Shown piece after piece: positions 40,359 to 52,373 of a stretch of 64,000 nt of DNA. Origin of the DNA: Parietichytrium sp. I65-24A (lineage: Eukaryota; Sar; Bigyra; Thraustochytrida; Thraustochytriidae); NCBI GenBank assembly GCA_012862575.1, contig BLSF01000018.1, forward strand, positions 253,680 to 317,679. Direction: 5' to 3'. Below the pieces are notes generated by a model. That model was not told the DNA's origin, searched no databases, and saw nothing but the letters and a program-made list of their open reading frames with translations. The position numbers were made by a program, and so were the translations under genes. How positions within the stretch are numbered: the stretch's first letter is position 1; each line of letters begins with the position of its first letter.

Positions 40359-42598
40359 ATCCTCGATCAGCGTTTGTCAAATTGAGTCAGGCTTTCATCC
40401 CTGTGCCGGCCCTCGTCCGCGCCTTCCTCGCCCTCAACCGCGTGAACAGCCAGTCACACGCACGCGTTCGATAAAACAAGCAGAGAGAGAGATGGACAGT
40501 GGAGGAAGGGCGAGAGAGGATTGTGTGCGACCACTTCACCGATTAAGAGCTCTCTATATTACTCACTCTCTCTGGTTTTGGCGCGGCAACTGGTGGGAGC
40601 TATTCTAAGCTCCCTTTAAACAGACTCCGCGATGCAGCACAGTATAATGTGCAGTAGAAGCAAATCTCTTTTGCGCTCAGTCCCAGAAGAGAGTTATCCT
40701 AAACAAAACCACAATTTTTTTTCGGAGCAAAGAGCCAACGAAGCAAGTGTCGAGGAACGCACACATCCAATACATCCAACTCCAAGCACACAATCTGCGC
40801 CAGAAACTCACAAGCTACTGCGTGCATGCTTCCACTCCGCCACGCAAACGCGGCACTAGCTCCGTCGCGTAGCTTGAAAGGTCGGTGTACACGAGTGTAC
40901 AGCAACAAATTCACTTCCCTCTGCACTTCGAGACGCATACTTTGGAGTGATCGACTATCCACAGGACTTGAAGCTTGACTTTGCCGTATACTTTGCTTCA
41001 ATTCAATTAAAATTTCAATTTCGCTCTTCGCAAATCTGGAAGGCATTCTCTTCCGCGCCATAGAATGCAATTCACACGTCTCTCCAACATCCCTTCATGC
41101 ACACTGGGACTTGTCCGTTTCGCAATGTGTTTCCCGCCTTGCAACATGAAGAATAAAACGTTCCCGACACTCAGCTTCATTATATGTCGTAATGAATAGA
41201 TAAGCCTCCCTGTGAACGGATTCGACAATACGTTCCGCAGACACCTGCAATTGCAATTGTCTTCTCGTTTTCCGATTCTCATTGCGTCCACCGTCAATGC
41301 GTTCTATTCGTCGGACGGAGGGACGGGAGAAAGGCGTCTTGCGCGCGAGAATGGAACGGAAGAGAGTCTGTCGCACTCGATGCGAAAAGAGGTACCGAAA
41401 GCCAAAATTGGCGATGGCTCCAACCGTCGGGCATTTCTTCGCCGCTCTCACTTGCCTTGCCTTTATCGAAGCGAGGTGTTGTAATGGCCGATTCTGTCCC
41501 ACTAGTCGGCTTCCACCAGTGGGTTGGGCAGTGAGCGAGCATCATCGGGAGCGCGAGGTCTAACAACTCTAACAAATTCTAACAAGAGAAACTGCAAAGG
41601 ACACCGCCCAGGGCATGGAGAAGCGTTCCTCAGCTCAATGCGCAGTAAGTGCGGGAGTCGTCGCGAGCTCCTCCATGCTCCGAAATTCTCGCCTGCATTT
41701 CCCCTTGGTCTTCACCGAGCTAGCAGCCGGCAAGCTGAAAGCCGCCTGGTCCCCGGCCAATCAGTCACAGCAAGAAAGAGACCGTCAGACTTTACCATTG
41801 CCTCGGCGACGCCATGTACGACATTGACAGAAGAGGAAGAGAAGCTATCGAGATACTTGGAACTCACAGCAAACGATTGAAGCCGTCAATCTCTTCTCAC
41901 AATCTCTTTTGGTCTCTTCCGAACTCTGTCTCTTTTTTCATTCACATTCAATAATAAATTACTTGTTGTTTTGGAAAAGGGGATGGCTACGCGCTACCTA
42001 TGGCCCATCTTATACCGAAACGCAGTTATGCTTGACTATCCCTACTTACGCCACCATCGCACACTGGAAGCGGAACGCACTTCCGGCGATGCCATTGGTC
42101 CTTCTCCCCGTGCGACCAATCAGCGGACGCCAGCGGCGGCTTACCAGCGCAATTACTCGATTCATTAGTACCGAGCACGTCCTGCCTCAAACCCATTCGA
42201 AAAGAAGGTCTCTCTGACTCAGTACACTGCCAAAACTGTCAGGACTGTCAGGTCTGAATTTCGCAGTTGCGGAACGCCGACAGAAATCCACTCGCGGATA
42301 TAGGGTGCGCGGCTGGCCAAGACAGGCAAGAGGCCAGCGTCCTCAAAGCGTGGTGGTTGGACTGAGAGTCTGTGAGTCTGTGAGTCCGTGAGCTTGCTTG
42401 AGCGACGGCGATAGTTAAAACTGTGACTGTGACTGCGACTGCGACTGAAATTGTGAGGCGGAAGAAGCGTCCGTGTGTTTCGACAGATTTGGCGTGGGAT
42501 TGGGAGCTACAAGCCAGCGTGGAAGACGGAGGCCTTGTGAGGGTGAGATGCAGGTAGATTGGGCTCGAGGGATAGGATCGCGCTAGCGGATTGGTGCG
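40359..42598. other. Intergenic spacer between divergent genes
   Basis: Contains GA repeats (40480-40500) and a GACTGTGACTGC repeat (about 42418-42445). Several frames of 90-135 residues overlap on both strands between 41.1 and 41.9 kb, with no motif and conflicting phases. No supported gene. Confidence 0.5.
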
Positions 42599-43486
42599 AT
42601 GTACAGCGGGGGCGGATACGGGCGAAACAGAAGTGACCAATGGGGAGATAACGAACAAGGCCGCGAGATGCGCGGAGCTCCAACGAGGAGTTTGGGCGAG
42701 AGGCGAACGGGCGGCTACAATGTAGACGAAGAGCATGGACAGGAAGAATTTTATTCCAACCAGCAAAACCAGCACCATGAGATGCCAACCGGAGGGATAG
42801 GGGACGGCAGTGGCCGGTCGGCGGGGGTCCTCGATCGAGGAATGTATAACAACCATCCCGTCATCACAGACGATCCGTATTCTTACCATGGAATTTCGAG
42901 TTCTCATGGCGTACATTCATGGTCGCATTTGGGTGACGGCCTTGTGCAGGATCAAGGACTACCTTTACACATGATTGAAGCCCCCCCTCCTCCTCCTCAC
43001 TTGTCGCACGGGAGTAGCGCAGCACCTTCCCCGGCACCGTTCAGGGACGAAATTGAAGGTTCTGACGACGATGATGGGGCGAGTCGCCATAGCAGCGGCT
43101 CTAATTATTCAAATTTTGAACTGGACGAGGTGCTTGGCGCCTTGTGGAAGCAATGGGTGAAAGACATAAATGGGCGCACTACTGCAAATAGCTTCAAGCA
43201 AACATATCTACCTCTCGCCAGAGTTCGCAAAGTGATGAAACTGGACCCGGACACACCAAAATTGGCAACTGAAGCGGTGGTGCTATTGACCGAGGCCGCC
43301 ACACTATTTGTTGAGCACATGACCATTGTGAGTTTATTTGAAACGAACGATGCAAAGCGCAGGGTTCTACGGAGAGAGGATATTTGCGCGGGTCTCCCGA
43401 AAGACCAAATGTTTGACTTTCTTATCGATTTTTTGGATCGATCTGAGGACGGCAGCAATAATGCAGGGGAGAGACCTGGTCCCTAG
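42599..43486 (+). CDS. NF-YC/HAP5-like histone-fold transcription factor subunit
   Basis: 295 residues, single exon, ATG 42599. Residues 1-170 are Gly/Ser/His-rich and disordered, with a Pro-rich stretch and an acidic patch. Residues about 204-280 form a CBF/NF-Y histone fold: LPLARVRKVMKLDPD, ATEAVVLLTEAATLFVEHMT, KRRVLRREDICAGL, FDFLIDFLDR. The LPLAR..K.MK entry and the FDFLID end are hallmarks of NF-YC (HAP5). NF-YC dimerises with NF-YB and, with NF-YA, binds CCAAT boxes. DRAP1/NC2-alpha is the nearest alternative. The helix-2 sequence departs from the usual AEAPVLFAKA, so partner choice may differ. Confidence 0.85.
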   Translation: MYSGGGYGRNRSDQWGDNEQGREMRGAPTRSLGERRTGGYNVDEEHGQEEFYSNQQNQHHEMPTGGIGDGSGRSAGVLDRGMYNNHPVITDDPYSYHGISSSHGVHSWSHLGDGLVQDQGLPLHMIEAPPPPPHLSHGSSAAPSPAPFRDEIEGSDDDDGASRHSSGSNYSNFELDEVLGALWKQWVKDINGRTTANSFKQTYLPLARVRKVMKLDPDTPKLATEAVVLLTEAATLFVEHMTIVSLFETNDAKRRVLRREDICAGLPKDQMFDFLIDFLDRSEDGSNNAGERPGP

Positions 43487-43663
43487 ACACCCGCAATTGG
43501 TTCTGCTGCAACAGGTCCAAGAAATGGTTTTGAATTGATAGAGCTTTACCAACGCAAAACGGTGCTGACTAACATAGATAGATATTACACAGATTTTACA
43601 CCAACTTGACTTGTGAACACTTCCTTCGCTGGCTAGGAATGTCAAAGCCACTCTCTACTCATA

Positions 43664-44809
43664 TTACGTCAGCGTCTCGCTAGTCTCCGCGTTCTCAGCA
43701 GCTGTACTCGGCTCGGCCGCAACTACGCCTTCTTGTTGAATCTCTGTGTCGGCACTTTGTTTTTGTAGTTCGCTACCATCAGTTGACGAGGCGGCTGGCT
43801 CTTCTTTTGGATTTTGATTGGTGGCTTGCTCACCTCCTTCCGCGTCGTCCGCGTCGTCCTCGGCTTCGTCAGCTTCATCCTCGTCCACATCGTCGTCTCC
43901 CTCTTCTTCGTCGCCATCCTCTTCTTCTTCTCCATCCTCGCCATCCTCTCCACCGGCTGCCTCTTCCTCCATTTCCTTCTTCAACAATTCCTTCATTTCA
44001 TACTTTTTCTTCTTACTCCGATCGTGCAATCTTTTGTCCACAACCTCTTTCAAGAACTTGTATGCAGTGGAAATTACACCAAAGAAGAACATGGTGAGTT
44101 GCAGCGTGCAGAACCCTCTCTCGCGGCCACAGTTCTCGCCTCCTTTAGCTCCCATCGTGAAGATGAGCATAGGAATGTAAACCCCCAAACATGCCATAAA
44201 GTAGATGGAGAAGAAGATTTTGAGTTTCTTGAACGACCCTCGGAACGGGATGGGGCCCATCAGCAACCAGGTGTACACGAACAAGTAGACGTATGCCAAC
44301 GTTGTCGAAAGTCTCACGAAAACTGCATTTTTCTCCGTTAGTTAGTGCAATCAAGACATAACAACCATTCATCGCCGCCAGAACATACCATACAGAGGTT
44401 TCTTCTTGCACCTATTTGTAAGTGAATGACTCACAAACGGCCCCGAGAACACCGTCATCAAGGCGAATAAAGCTGGGCCAGCCCCGAGCACGTAAAAATT
44501 ATATGCCCATTTGCTACACAGTCAAACAACGTGTAAGAGCATCAGTCCTCAAACAAACAAACAAACAAACAAAAAAGAGCGGCTTTCACTCAATGGCAGC
44601 CGTCATCTGCAGACCTTTCGCTAGCCCTCGTACTTTCTCACCACTTCAACATCACCCAAAGTTACTTACATCTCATTCCTCCTCTGCACCTGTTTTCTCT
44701 TTGCGTCCTCTTCCTTCTTCTGTTGCTCCAAAGCCAACTTTTCAGCTTCCTTCCTTTGCTCCTCCTCCAGGTCTATGTACACGCCGCCTTCCTCGTCATT
44801 ATTCGCCAT
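43664..44809 (-). CDS. Multi-pass membrane protein with acidic C-terminal tail, unknown function
   Basis: Three exons, reconstructed from phase and splice signals: 44809-44670, 44513-44435 and 44332-43664, giving 295 residues. A charged coiled N-terminus (about 45 residues, rich in Glu/Lys) precedes a hydrophobic segment around YNFYVLGAGPALFALM. Three more follow (STTLAYVYLFVYTWLLMG, FFSIYFMACLGVYIPMLIF, LQLTMFFFGVISTAY). Then come a basic KKKK linker and about 60 residues dominated by Glu and Asp. The last intron has a CTAAC branch-like site directly before its acceptor. Acidic luminal or cytosolic tails like this can bind calcium or basic partners; that is only a suggestion. I recognise no family. 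Confidence 0.7.
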
Positions 44810-46973
44810 ATTAGTCGTGGGCCTAATGCTCTCCGCGTACTTCTCTTTTGTTCATCGGCAATTTGCTATTTGCCGAGGACACCTATTCCGAAACCCCTTC
44901 TTCTGAATTCTGCACTTGTCAATTCCGGTGAAAGGAGTGAACGGTTGTTTTGCGATGCATTGTAGTCTCCTTGCTCTGCGATGCTGGTTCTTGGTGTTGT
45001 TTGTATGTTGGTTCTTTGTGCTGGTTCCGGCATCGCGGATCAGGACCTGTGAAGTGCTAGTAGTGCCACAGTGCCACGGTGTTTGGCGATGTCAACGGAT
45101 GAAAAAGCAAGTGAACGATGTTTTTCCTTCTTTTTTGGAGAGAAAGAAATACAATGTCCAAGCGCTCCGAAGCGAAGCAGAGGCTTCCGACGGTTTCCGG
45201 CGAGAATCAGAAGCTCGGAAAGTCGGACCGCTGCCTTTTCTTTTTCTTTTCCTGTCGGAAGAAGCGAAGCCGCACGTGCATCTTCTGTTCGTCTCTCTCA
45301 GGTCGGTCGTATAGCGACATTGCCTGCCTGATTCAGGATCCTGGTCTTCTTCATTCAGCTTGAAACTTTTTTCAGAAGTCCGGGTTTTAAACTTTAGTAT
45401 TAGTATCCAGGTGCGACATCCTTTGCACGTTTTCAAAGCTTTATCCCACCCATCTGGAGCTGTTTGGAGGCCTCAACCATCGCCAAGGTCCCTGGTACCT
45501 GAGTCCGAGTGGGAAGAAACGGCGCCTGACCTTTGACGAAGAACAATTCTGTGTGAATGAATGAATATAAATGACAGTGAATAAATGTAAATGGATGAAG
45601 TGCCACCCTCCCCCAGACTCAGGCTCTCTCTTCTTTCAACGCGATTGCTGTCGTTGCGGAAAGTCTTTCGGAGATAATTCTTCTTCTGGAGGCAATGTTG
45701 ATTTATTGAAGTAGCGGTTGATCCCTTGCCTTCTCGTGCTCTGCTCGATAATTCTGGACTTGATATAATTTATCCAACGCTATGTTTTGATTCTTATTTT
45801 AAATTCGAAATCTCAAAACCTGGAAAAAGGTGTTTGAGACTCGACAGCGCTCCTTACTTCAATAACTCGAAGAAATGGTTCGTCCGAAGTTTGGAGCTCG
45901 TAGCCGGACTGAATGCACGATTAACTTAAAGGACAGAACTAATGCGCTGCTTCTCTTTCGCTTTCTTGTATCTCCATCATCACTCAAAATCACCTTCATT
46001 TTCCTCTTGGACTTGACCAAAATCGTCTCTCAATAATGAATTTTGCTTTCCGGGATCAAGTTCATCTCCCACGAATATCAGGCGAGCGTGGTAGGCTTTA
46101 CCGTTAGGAGTCCATAGCTAACTGGCACTGTTCCGTTCGCATTGCTCAGGCGGGAGAAAGAAGAACCTGATTTGTCTCTACTAAACACTTCTATTGATAT
46201 GTTTATTGCTGCTTGTAATACACATTAGGGATGTGTTTGAGTACCAACTGTTTAGATACTACTACGTAGTAGTAGATAGCGCAGCTGTACAGTTCCGTGG
46301 CTTTCCTATGCTCCCGGCTATTCATTTAGGGTCCACTTTGATGCCAAATTCGTTTCTACTGAGTTTCAACTACGTTAAAGTGTAAGAATGTCTCGTTTTT
46401 TAAAGCATATCCACTATTTCCCCCTCACATCTCCTCACATCTGAGAAATTCAGTAGCCATACCTATCCATTCCACTAGACCATTTCAGTGTACTAGAAAC
46501 AGGGTGCCCATCTCTAGTATCAACGATTACCGGTACTATGTTAGCGCTAGCGTCTTCAGTATCTCACTCTTATCAGCTCCTAGGGAGAGCAGTTCAATTA
46601 GTTTGCTCTTGAAGGGAAAACGCTACCTATTAACGGCATATAACCATAACCACTAGGACTCGCTCCGAGTACATTGTTTCTTGCAAACTCCTTACAAACA
46701 AACAAACAAACAAACAAACAAAAATTGAATTCCACAGTCCAAGTCCGCGGGCAGGAGAAGGCAAGACCCAGCTGCGGGGAGAAGGACAGGCAAGTGTCCG
46801 CGCGCACTCCTTTTCTTCGTTAGGTTAGACGTGCTGGTCTTTCGGCCTGGACGGGGCGGCTGGCTATCTATCTATCTATCTATCTATCGGTGGAACCCAA
46901 GTAGCGTCCTCGCGGACGGTTGTTGCATACGCGGAGGTGTACGCGGAGGCGTACGCGGGGGAGTGTTAGCGAG
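44810..46973. other. Intergenic spacer
   Basis: Promoters of the acidic membrane protein (minus) and kinesin (plus) lie at its ends. It contains TGACAGTGA at 45572-45580, TACCGGTACT at 46528-46537, an AAAC array (46694-46722) and an ATCT array (46863-46888). Short frames lack motifs. Confidence 0.55.
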
Positions 46974-49291
46974 ATGGGCGTAGACAGGCCGTTCACGAGC
47001 CCGGGCGCGCGCTCGACGCGCAGGCAGACGATGGCCGGGACGTCGAGGAGGAGGTCGTCGATGATGGAAGGGATGGTGGACGGTGATAGTCAGATGATGG
47101 TGAGTTTTCAGCTGTTGGCTTTGTGTTCGTGGTGGATTTGATTGGATGATTGGTCGATTGGTTGATTGGCCGATTGGTGGATTGGTTGATTGGATGGCGG
47201 CTGACGGTTGTTTATGTTGATGTTCATGTTTATGTTGATGTTGCGACGGATGTGCAGGTGTCAGTTCGGATGAGACCGCTATCACAGACCGAAGTCGGCA
47301 GGGGTGAGAGGAGCGTCGTGAGATGTTTTCCTCAAGATAAGGTGGTTAGGATTTCCAAGGAAGGCCGCCAAGGAGCAGTGTTGAAGTCGGAAATGGGCGC
47401 GCACTACGAGTACCAATTCGACAAAGTCTTTGGTCAAGAGAGCAGCCAACAGGAAGTATACGAGGCTACGACGAGAGAACTCGTCATGGAGACGCTGAAA
47501 GGGAAGAACTGTACTGTATTTGCATACGGCGCCACTGGAGCTGGCAAAACTCATTCGATGATGGGCACAGAAATGGACCCTGGCATCATGCCGCGCTCTC
47601 TGGTGGATATGTTTCGTGGCATCGAACAGCTCGAGTCTCAGTTCCGCAACACGAAAACACATCGTGAAACTCGTGAGTGGCAAGTCAAGCTGAGTTACTT
47701 GGAAGTGTACAACGAGACCATCTACGATCTTCTTACGGAGAAGCAGCGGCCATTGCAGCCCTGTGAAGACCCAACTGATTTCCGCGTCAAGGTTCTCGGG
47801 CTCACCGAGATTATGGTGACGGATGTGAACCAGGTTCTGGACCTTCTCCAGCAAGGAAATACCCGGCGAAGAATGGAAAGCACGGCTGCAAACCAGGTGT
47901 CATCTCGTTCACACGCGGTCATTCAGGTTAACGTAGAGTGCACACACCTGGAGTATGCGGCAACGCCACCACGCACAGAGCGCGAAAAGCTTTTGCAGAA
48001 ACCGAGGCGAACAGTGACCTCCTCCACGATGTCACTTATCGATCTTGCGGGAAGCGAGCGTGCAGCCAATACGCAAAATCGTGGAGCGAGACTACGTGAA
48101 GGGGCAAACATCAACAAGTCTTTGCTTGCTCTAGCCAACTGCATCAATGCTTTGAGCTCCAAGAAGAACTCTCGCGTAAAGTACCGCGACAGCAAGCTCA
48201 CGCACTTGCTCAAATCTTCCTTGGAAGGCAACTGTAGGCTCTCCATGATCGCTGCGCTCAATCCATCTCACCGATCCTACGAAGAAACCCACAATACTTT
48301 GAAATATGCAAATCGCGCAAAAGACATTAAGATCAAAGGGTCTGTCCAAACGAACCGTCGCACACTCGTGGAGTCATCCGAAAGCATGCGCATTGATGAG
48401 CTGCTTGCTGAAAACCAAGAGTTGCGCGAGCGTCTGTCTTTCACAGCTGGAAGACTCTCGGCATCCCCGGGTGAGGAGGGTTCCCCTACGCTCATGTCCG
48501 TCGCCTCCTTCCCAGATAAGCTCCCAGCGGCCATTGCTGAGGATGAGCGGGAGGATGACGAGGAGATGGAAGACGTTCGAAAGCCTGTCAAGTTGGATGC
48601 ATGGATGGGCTCCAATATGGACAGTATGCAGCACGCCGAGTTTGCTTCGTCGCCTGTGAGCCCGGTGGAGAAGGATCTTCAGGAAAAGTTCCAGATGCTA
48701 GAGATTCAAAATAAGGCACTTGCCGATGTTATCTCCAAAAAGTCTGGAATCTCCTCGGGACAACTCTTGTCTACGCTCCAGCAAGCGGCCTTTGCAGCTG
48801 TCACTGAGCAGAGCGAACGCGTGCAAGAGCTTGAGACAACAGTACAGCAACAGCAAGAGGAGATTGATCGTCTGAAGAAAGAGCTTGCACAAAAGAAAGC
48901 ACCTCTTTCGGCGTTCAAGTCTTCGAATGCGAGACGCACTTCCCTCGCGGGATTCACAATACACAAGGAAAACCACCCGAATTTGGCTGCTGATAGTGCA
49001 CCTGGCGATGGCTCAAAAGACTGTCTTTCCACTGTAAAGCGCGGAAAGGGTCGCCGTGAGTCGCTCATCCCAAAGCCTCCAAAGTCTAAGAAGCGCCTCT
49101 CATCTGAGGGCCAGGATCCAGCCGATGCTCCCATGCGGATCAAGCAAAAACTCCAGCATCTCGCTGGAAGCCCTCTCGCGGACAACCAATGCCCCCCTGC
49201 TACCCCTCGTGGGGCGGGCGTTCGCGTGGAAGAACCAATTAGCTCTGCAAGAGGATGCTATCCTCGTCTGCGCATTCGCAAGCCGCGCTGA
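46974..49291 (+). CDS. Kinesin-8 family motor protein
   Basis: Two exons: 46974-47099 and 47258-49291, 719 residues. The intron (GTGAGT...TGTGCAG) splices directly into the motor start MMVSVRMRPL. The open frame also continues backwards through the intron, giving a misleading start at 47150. Motor motifs: P-loop GATGAGKTHSMMG (near 133), switch I NQVSSRSHAV, switch II LIDLAGSERA, then YRDSKLTHLLKSSLEGNC and LKYANRAKDIK. The GATGAGKT P-loop and the NTLKYANRAK neck are typical of kinesin-8 (Kip3/KIF18/KIF19). These motors walk to microtubule plus ends and promote depolymerisation in mitosis and length control. The tail has a coiled coil near 48820-48900, then a basic, Ser-rich end. Confidence 0.92.
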
Positions 49292-49375
49292 ACCATGCCT
49301 CGCGAGTTCTTTCTCTATTCGCTTGTTGCAAGCCTCTGCCCATCTTAGTATTGTGTGTTTTAATTTCTGCTGGCC

Positions 49376-49407
<32 letters not shown>

Positions 49408-49712
49408 TTATTTTCGACGCACCCAAGCGTCCTCTTGCCATTTGCAGAAAGAACCCTGTGGTCGGGCCAAACAAACAATGAAAGTCACCAATTTATGCCT
49501 CCTCTTTTCTTTCAACACTTTCCAACCTTAGGTTAGCGCGAGTTCTTGACTCTAATAGTGCGATTGGAAACAACTTGTTGATGTTAAAGTAATTATAATA
49601 AAGCCAAAAAAAGACAAAGCGGGAAGAAATCATGCGTTTTGAGTTTGTGTGTTTACAGTTTCGAAAATTTTGAGATCACAAAATTAATTATCGGCATGCC
49701 AATCCAATACCG
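49292..49712. other. 3' spacer between convergent kinesin and TMEM18 genes
   Basis: Contains a CT array (49380-49408) and AATAAA near 49597-49602, a likely kinesin polyadenylation signal. Confidence 0.6.
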
Positions 49713-50366
49713 TCAGTTGTCTTTTTTCTGCTGTTTCAGCTTTTGCTTCTCGTCGACCTTGAGCTCCAAGCGCTTTTCTCCCAGCGTCAAGTCAGCAATC
49801 ATCACATCATTTCTTTCTACGTAGGGCAACTTAGGGCAACTTACCTTAACCTTGACGAGCAGATGAGACGTCATGTACACAAAGTTGAGCAGCTGAAACA
49901 CCATAAGCAGAATCATCGGCCCGGCGTACACCACCCCGGCAAACACTCCTGTTCAAAACGACAAACCACCACCATCCCAATAACGGGCCGAGTCAGCACT
50001 CATTTTCCCAGCTACTACTCGTCACCCAACATTAGAAATCAGCCACTCACCTTTGGAGTCAAAGTAATTTTGCGTTGCAAACTCCTTCCAGCGGGAAGCC
50101 GCGAGAGCATTGAGCCTCTCTGACGCGAGCACAGCGGCCGCTAGTCCTACGAACAGCGCACATTGCACGCCCCACACCTTGCGTGTGAGCAGCGCCGTCG
50201 TCCACATCACCGCGTGAACGCCCATCAGCCCCAGCAGCCACGGCTCGTCCGCCCAAGCCACCGCGTGCCAGAATCCCATCGCGCTCTCGTACGCGGAAGT
50301 GTATCCACCAGCACCTCGAGAACCCGCCGATGCCAGCACGCGTCGCGAGATCTCTTCGACGTCCAT
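49713..50366 (-). CDS. TMEM18: TMEM18 homologue
   Basis: Three exons fit best: 50366-50051, 49948-49845 and 49772-49713, 159 residues. The start is the ATG at 50366; sequence further upstream has only a GTG. The segment ADEPWLLGLMGVHAVMW, then ASRWKEFATQNYFDSKG, joins across the first intron to VFAGVVYAGPMILLMVFQLL. This is the TMEM18 layout: three or four helices, the Trp-Phe-Ser and YFDS..G region, and a basic C-terminus. Splicing the second intron gives a Lys-rich end (RLELKVDEKQKLKQQKKDN). That intron begins at a duplicated 11-bp TAAGTTGCCC. If unspliced, the frame also stays open and adds 24 residues. TMEM18 proteins lie in the nuclear envelope/ER; the molecular role in protists is unknown. 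Confidence 0.85.
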
Positions 50367-52053
50367 TGCGAGGGAGCCTGAGCCTTGGTTTCCTTTTTGA
50401 GCTCGTATTGGCACTTTGTCTCGATAGAACTAAATGCAACTTGCCACCGGGTAGCCCGTCAAACGGATGAGGCCAATGCGCAGTCGTCAGAGTCTGCAAC
50501 AACAAAACGAGCCCAAGATTGGCGCCACGAAACGACGAAAGAGGCGGCAATACCTTTCCGAGCCACGCGAGAGGCGTTCCAAACGTGCAAACGTGCAACT
50601 GTCCCCGTCCGGGAGCTCGCAGCCCGATCACTCGTTGAAATCTCCGCGACGAATCCCAGCGTTGGCTTCGATAGCCTTCCAGCTCTCGCGATCGTCCAAA
50701 CAAAAGACCGGCCACAGTCCGGCTCCGAGCGCTCTGCGGTGGGCGACTACAGAGCTCTTTTACTCTTTCCAGTTCACCACGTGTCAATCTTTGCACACTC
50801 ACACTCACAAACACAAACACAAACACACACCAGTCACAGGAGACAGCTGAAGCAGCAGCGGGCACTGTCTCTGAAGCCGCGCTCAAGGTCGGTGGCATAC
50901 GCTGGCGTACGCGGCGTACGTGGATATCTTGTGTACACCAACTATCGAACTTGTGTAACTTGTGTAGGTCGTAATAGGAGCATGTCCGAATTAGATGCTT
51001 GACTGTTCATGTTCATTTTGGATGAAGAGAAGCAAGAACATGTGTGAATGATTTATCAAGCCACGGTGAGCGATGGGGGGTTTGTTCTTTGCTGCGAGGG
51101 GATCATCGGGAGCTTGTGTACGCTGTGCACGGCCGGGGTCCCGAAGTGTCGCGAACCAGTTTCATGAATGCGCTGCACACAGTTTCTGAATTGAAAAATA
51201 TGGTGCCTTGATCCCTCTCTGGGACATGGGTTGCGAAGATTGCGAAGAGGGACACAGTCGTTAAGTGAAGTTTGCGTACCGTAATGCGCGAATGGCGCTT
51301 CACTGAATTTTCTATCGTTTTCCACGTTTTTCTCAGAGGCTCAGAGGCTCAGAGGCTCGACGAAGACGACGACGACGACGGTTGCCAGATTAGATTTCAT
51401 CGCAACGAAACTCTGCAAAAGCACAAATAGAAATTAAGTTTCATGCTCAGCTGTTTTAACCAAAATCAATTGTGTGCTTCTTGGTGTCATTCTCACGGCA
51501 GGACAGGCAGGACCCACAGTTGATTCGATGATGATTGATTGTTGAATTTTGATTCGAGGCAATTTGATTTGATCGTAATTTGATCGTGGGTTCCCAGAGA
51601 ACATTCACGAGCCTCCAGTCAGCGATCAACGAGCCCTTCTTTCCAGCCCAGGTCTTCCGCTGCAGGCGTTTTACGAGGGTGCCCTATCTCGTACTCTGCC
51701 GCGACACCTCCTTATAGTCTTCACCAGGCATAAACCATAGCACTTGCAGACGTGTGCGCGAAACCTGTGGCGACGAAAGCATTCACCCAATCGCAGAGAG
51801 AGTGTCCGCGCCGGCGAATATGTAAGTGTGGGGAAGGAAGAAAGAAAGAAGTGTAATTTTCCGAAAGCGTTCCTGTGCGCACAGATGCGCACATGGTGGG
51901 AACGCAATCGGCTGTGCAGTTGGAAGATGGATGGTAAAAAAGTCGTGTGGCTGACAGAGTTGTTGTGCGTTCGTTCCGAAAGAGGCAAATTTTTTACTTT
52001 ATATTGTTGGAGACATCGATTTCTAGTTTTTATATAGTTTAGCTGCGGGAAAA
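50367..52053. other. Intergenic spacer between divergent genes
   Basis: Includes CACAAA repeats (50795-50830), a GCGTACG-type repeat (50900-50925), three CAGAGGCT units (51334-51357) and GACGAC runs (51362-51380). Frames of 90-270 residues in 50.4-50.9 kb overlap on both strands without motifs. No supported gene. Confidence 0.5.
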
Positions 52054-52373
52054 ATGGGAGCTGCATCTGGAGCATTTTTTGGGTTTGTGACCATGCTTGG
52101 GTCGAACGGTCTTCGCAAAGTGCCGCTGGCGCACCGTAAGTTGGTATTGCGCAAGTGGTGTTGGAAAATAGTCGTTGTTTCGGAGTGTGATTGACACGAT
52201 GGGATGAACTTTGAGCAGAGCCGTGGAACTACGTGATTAGCATGGCCGTGGCGGGATACGCCGGGGTCAAGTTCGACGAGTACATGGAGAAGGAAAAGCA
52301 GGCACTGGTTCAAGAGCTCGAGATGCTTGATAAGCCAAAGGGAACCTTCTTGGAGAAGAAATGGGCTGTTTAA
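52054..52373 (+). CDS. Small single-helix protein, 78 residues, possibly mitochondrial
   Basis: Two exons: 52054-52135 and 52219-52373. The 83-nt intron (GTAAGT...GAGCAG) splits a Gln codon and restores one frame to a TAA at 52371. The start is MGAASGAFFGFVTMLGSNG, followed by PLAHQPWNYVISMAVAGYAG, a moderate hydrophobic segment, then a charged helix (DEYMEKEKQALVQELEML) and KPKGTFLEKKWAV. The architecture of one short helix plus a charged matrix-side tail resembles small accessory subunits of respiratory complex I such as NDUFC2, but similarity is weak. An AATAAA lies at about 52524. Consistent splice phase and codon usage make the gene itself fairly secure. Confidence 0.65.

Noticed and set aside
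41212-41880. Overlapping frames of 90-135 residues on both strands
   Set aside because: Conflicting phases, no motif, and no consistent codon preference.
47150-47257. Kinesin start at 47150
   Set aside because: This open stretch is intron sequence with GATT repeats. The exon at 46974-47099 splices exactly to the motor start.
50059-50898. 279-residue minus-strand frame beside TMEM18
   Set aside because: Overlaps the TMEM18 first exon in another phase, is Arg-rich, and has no motif.
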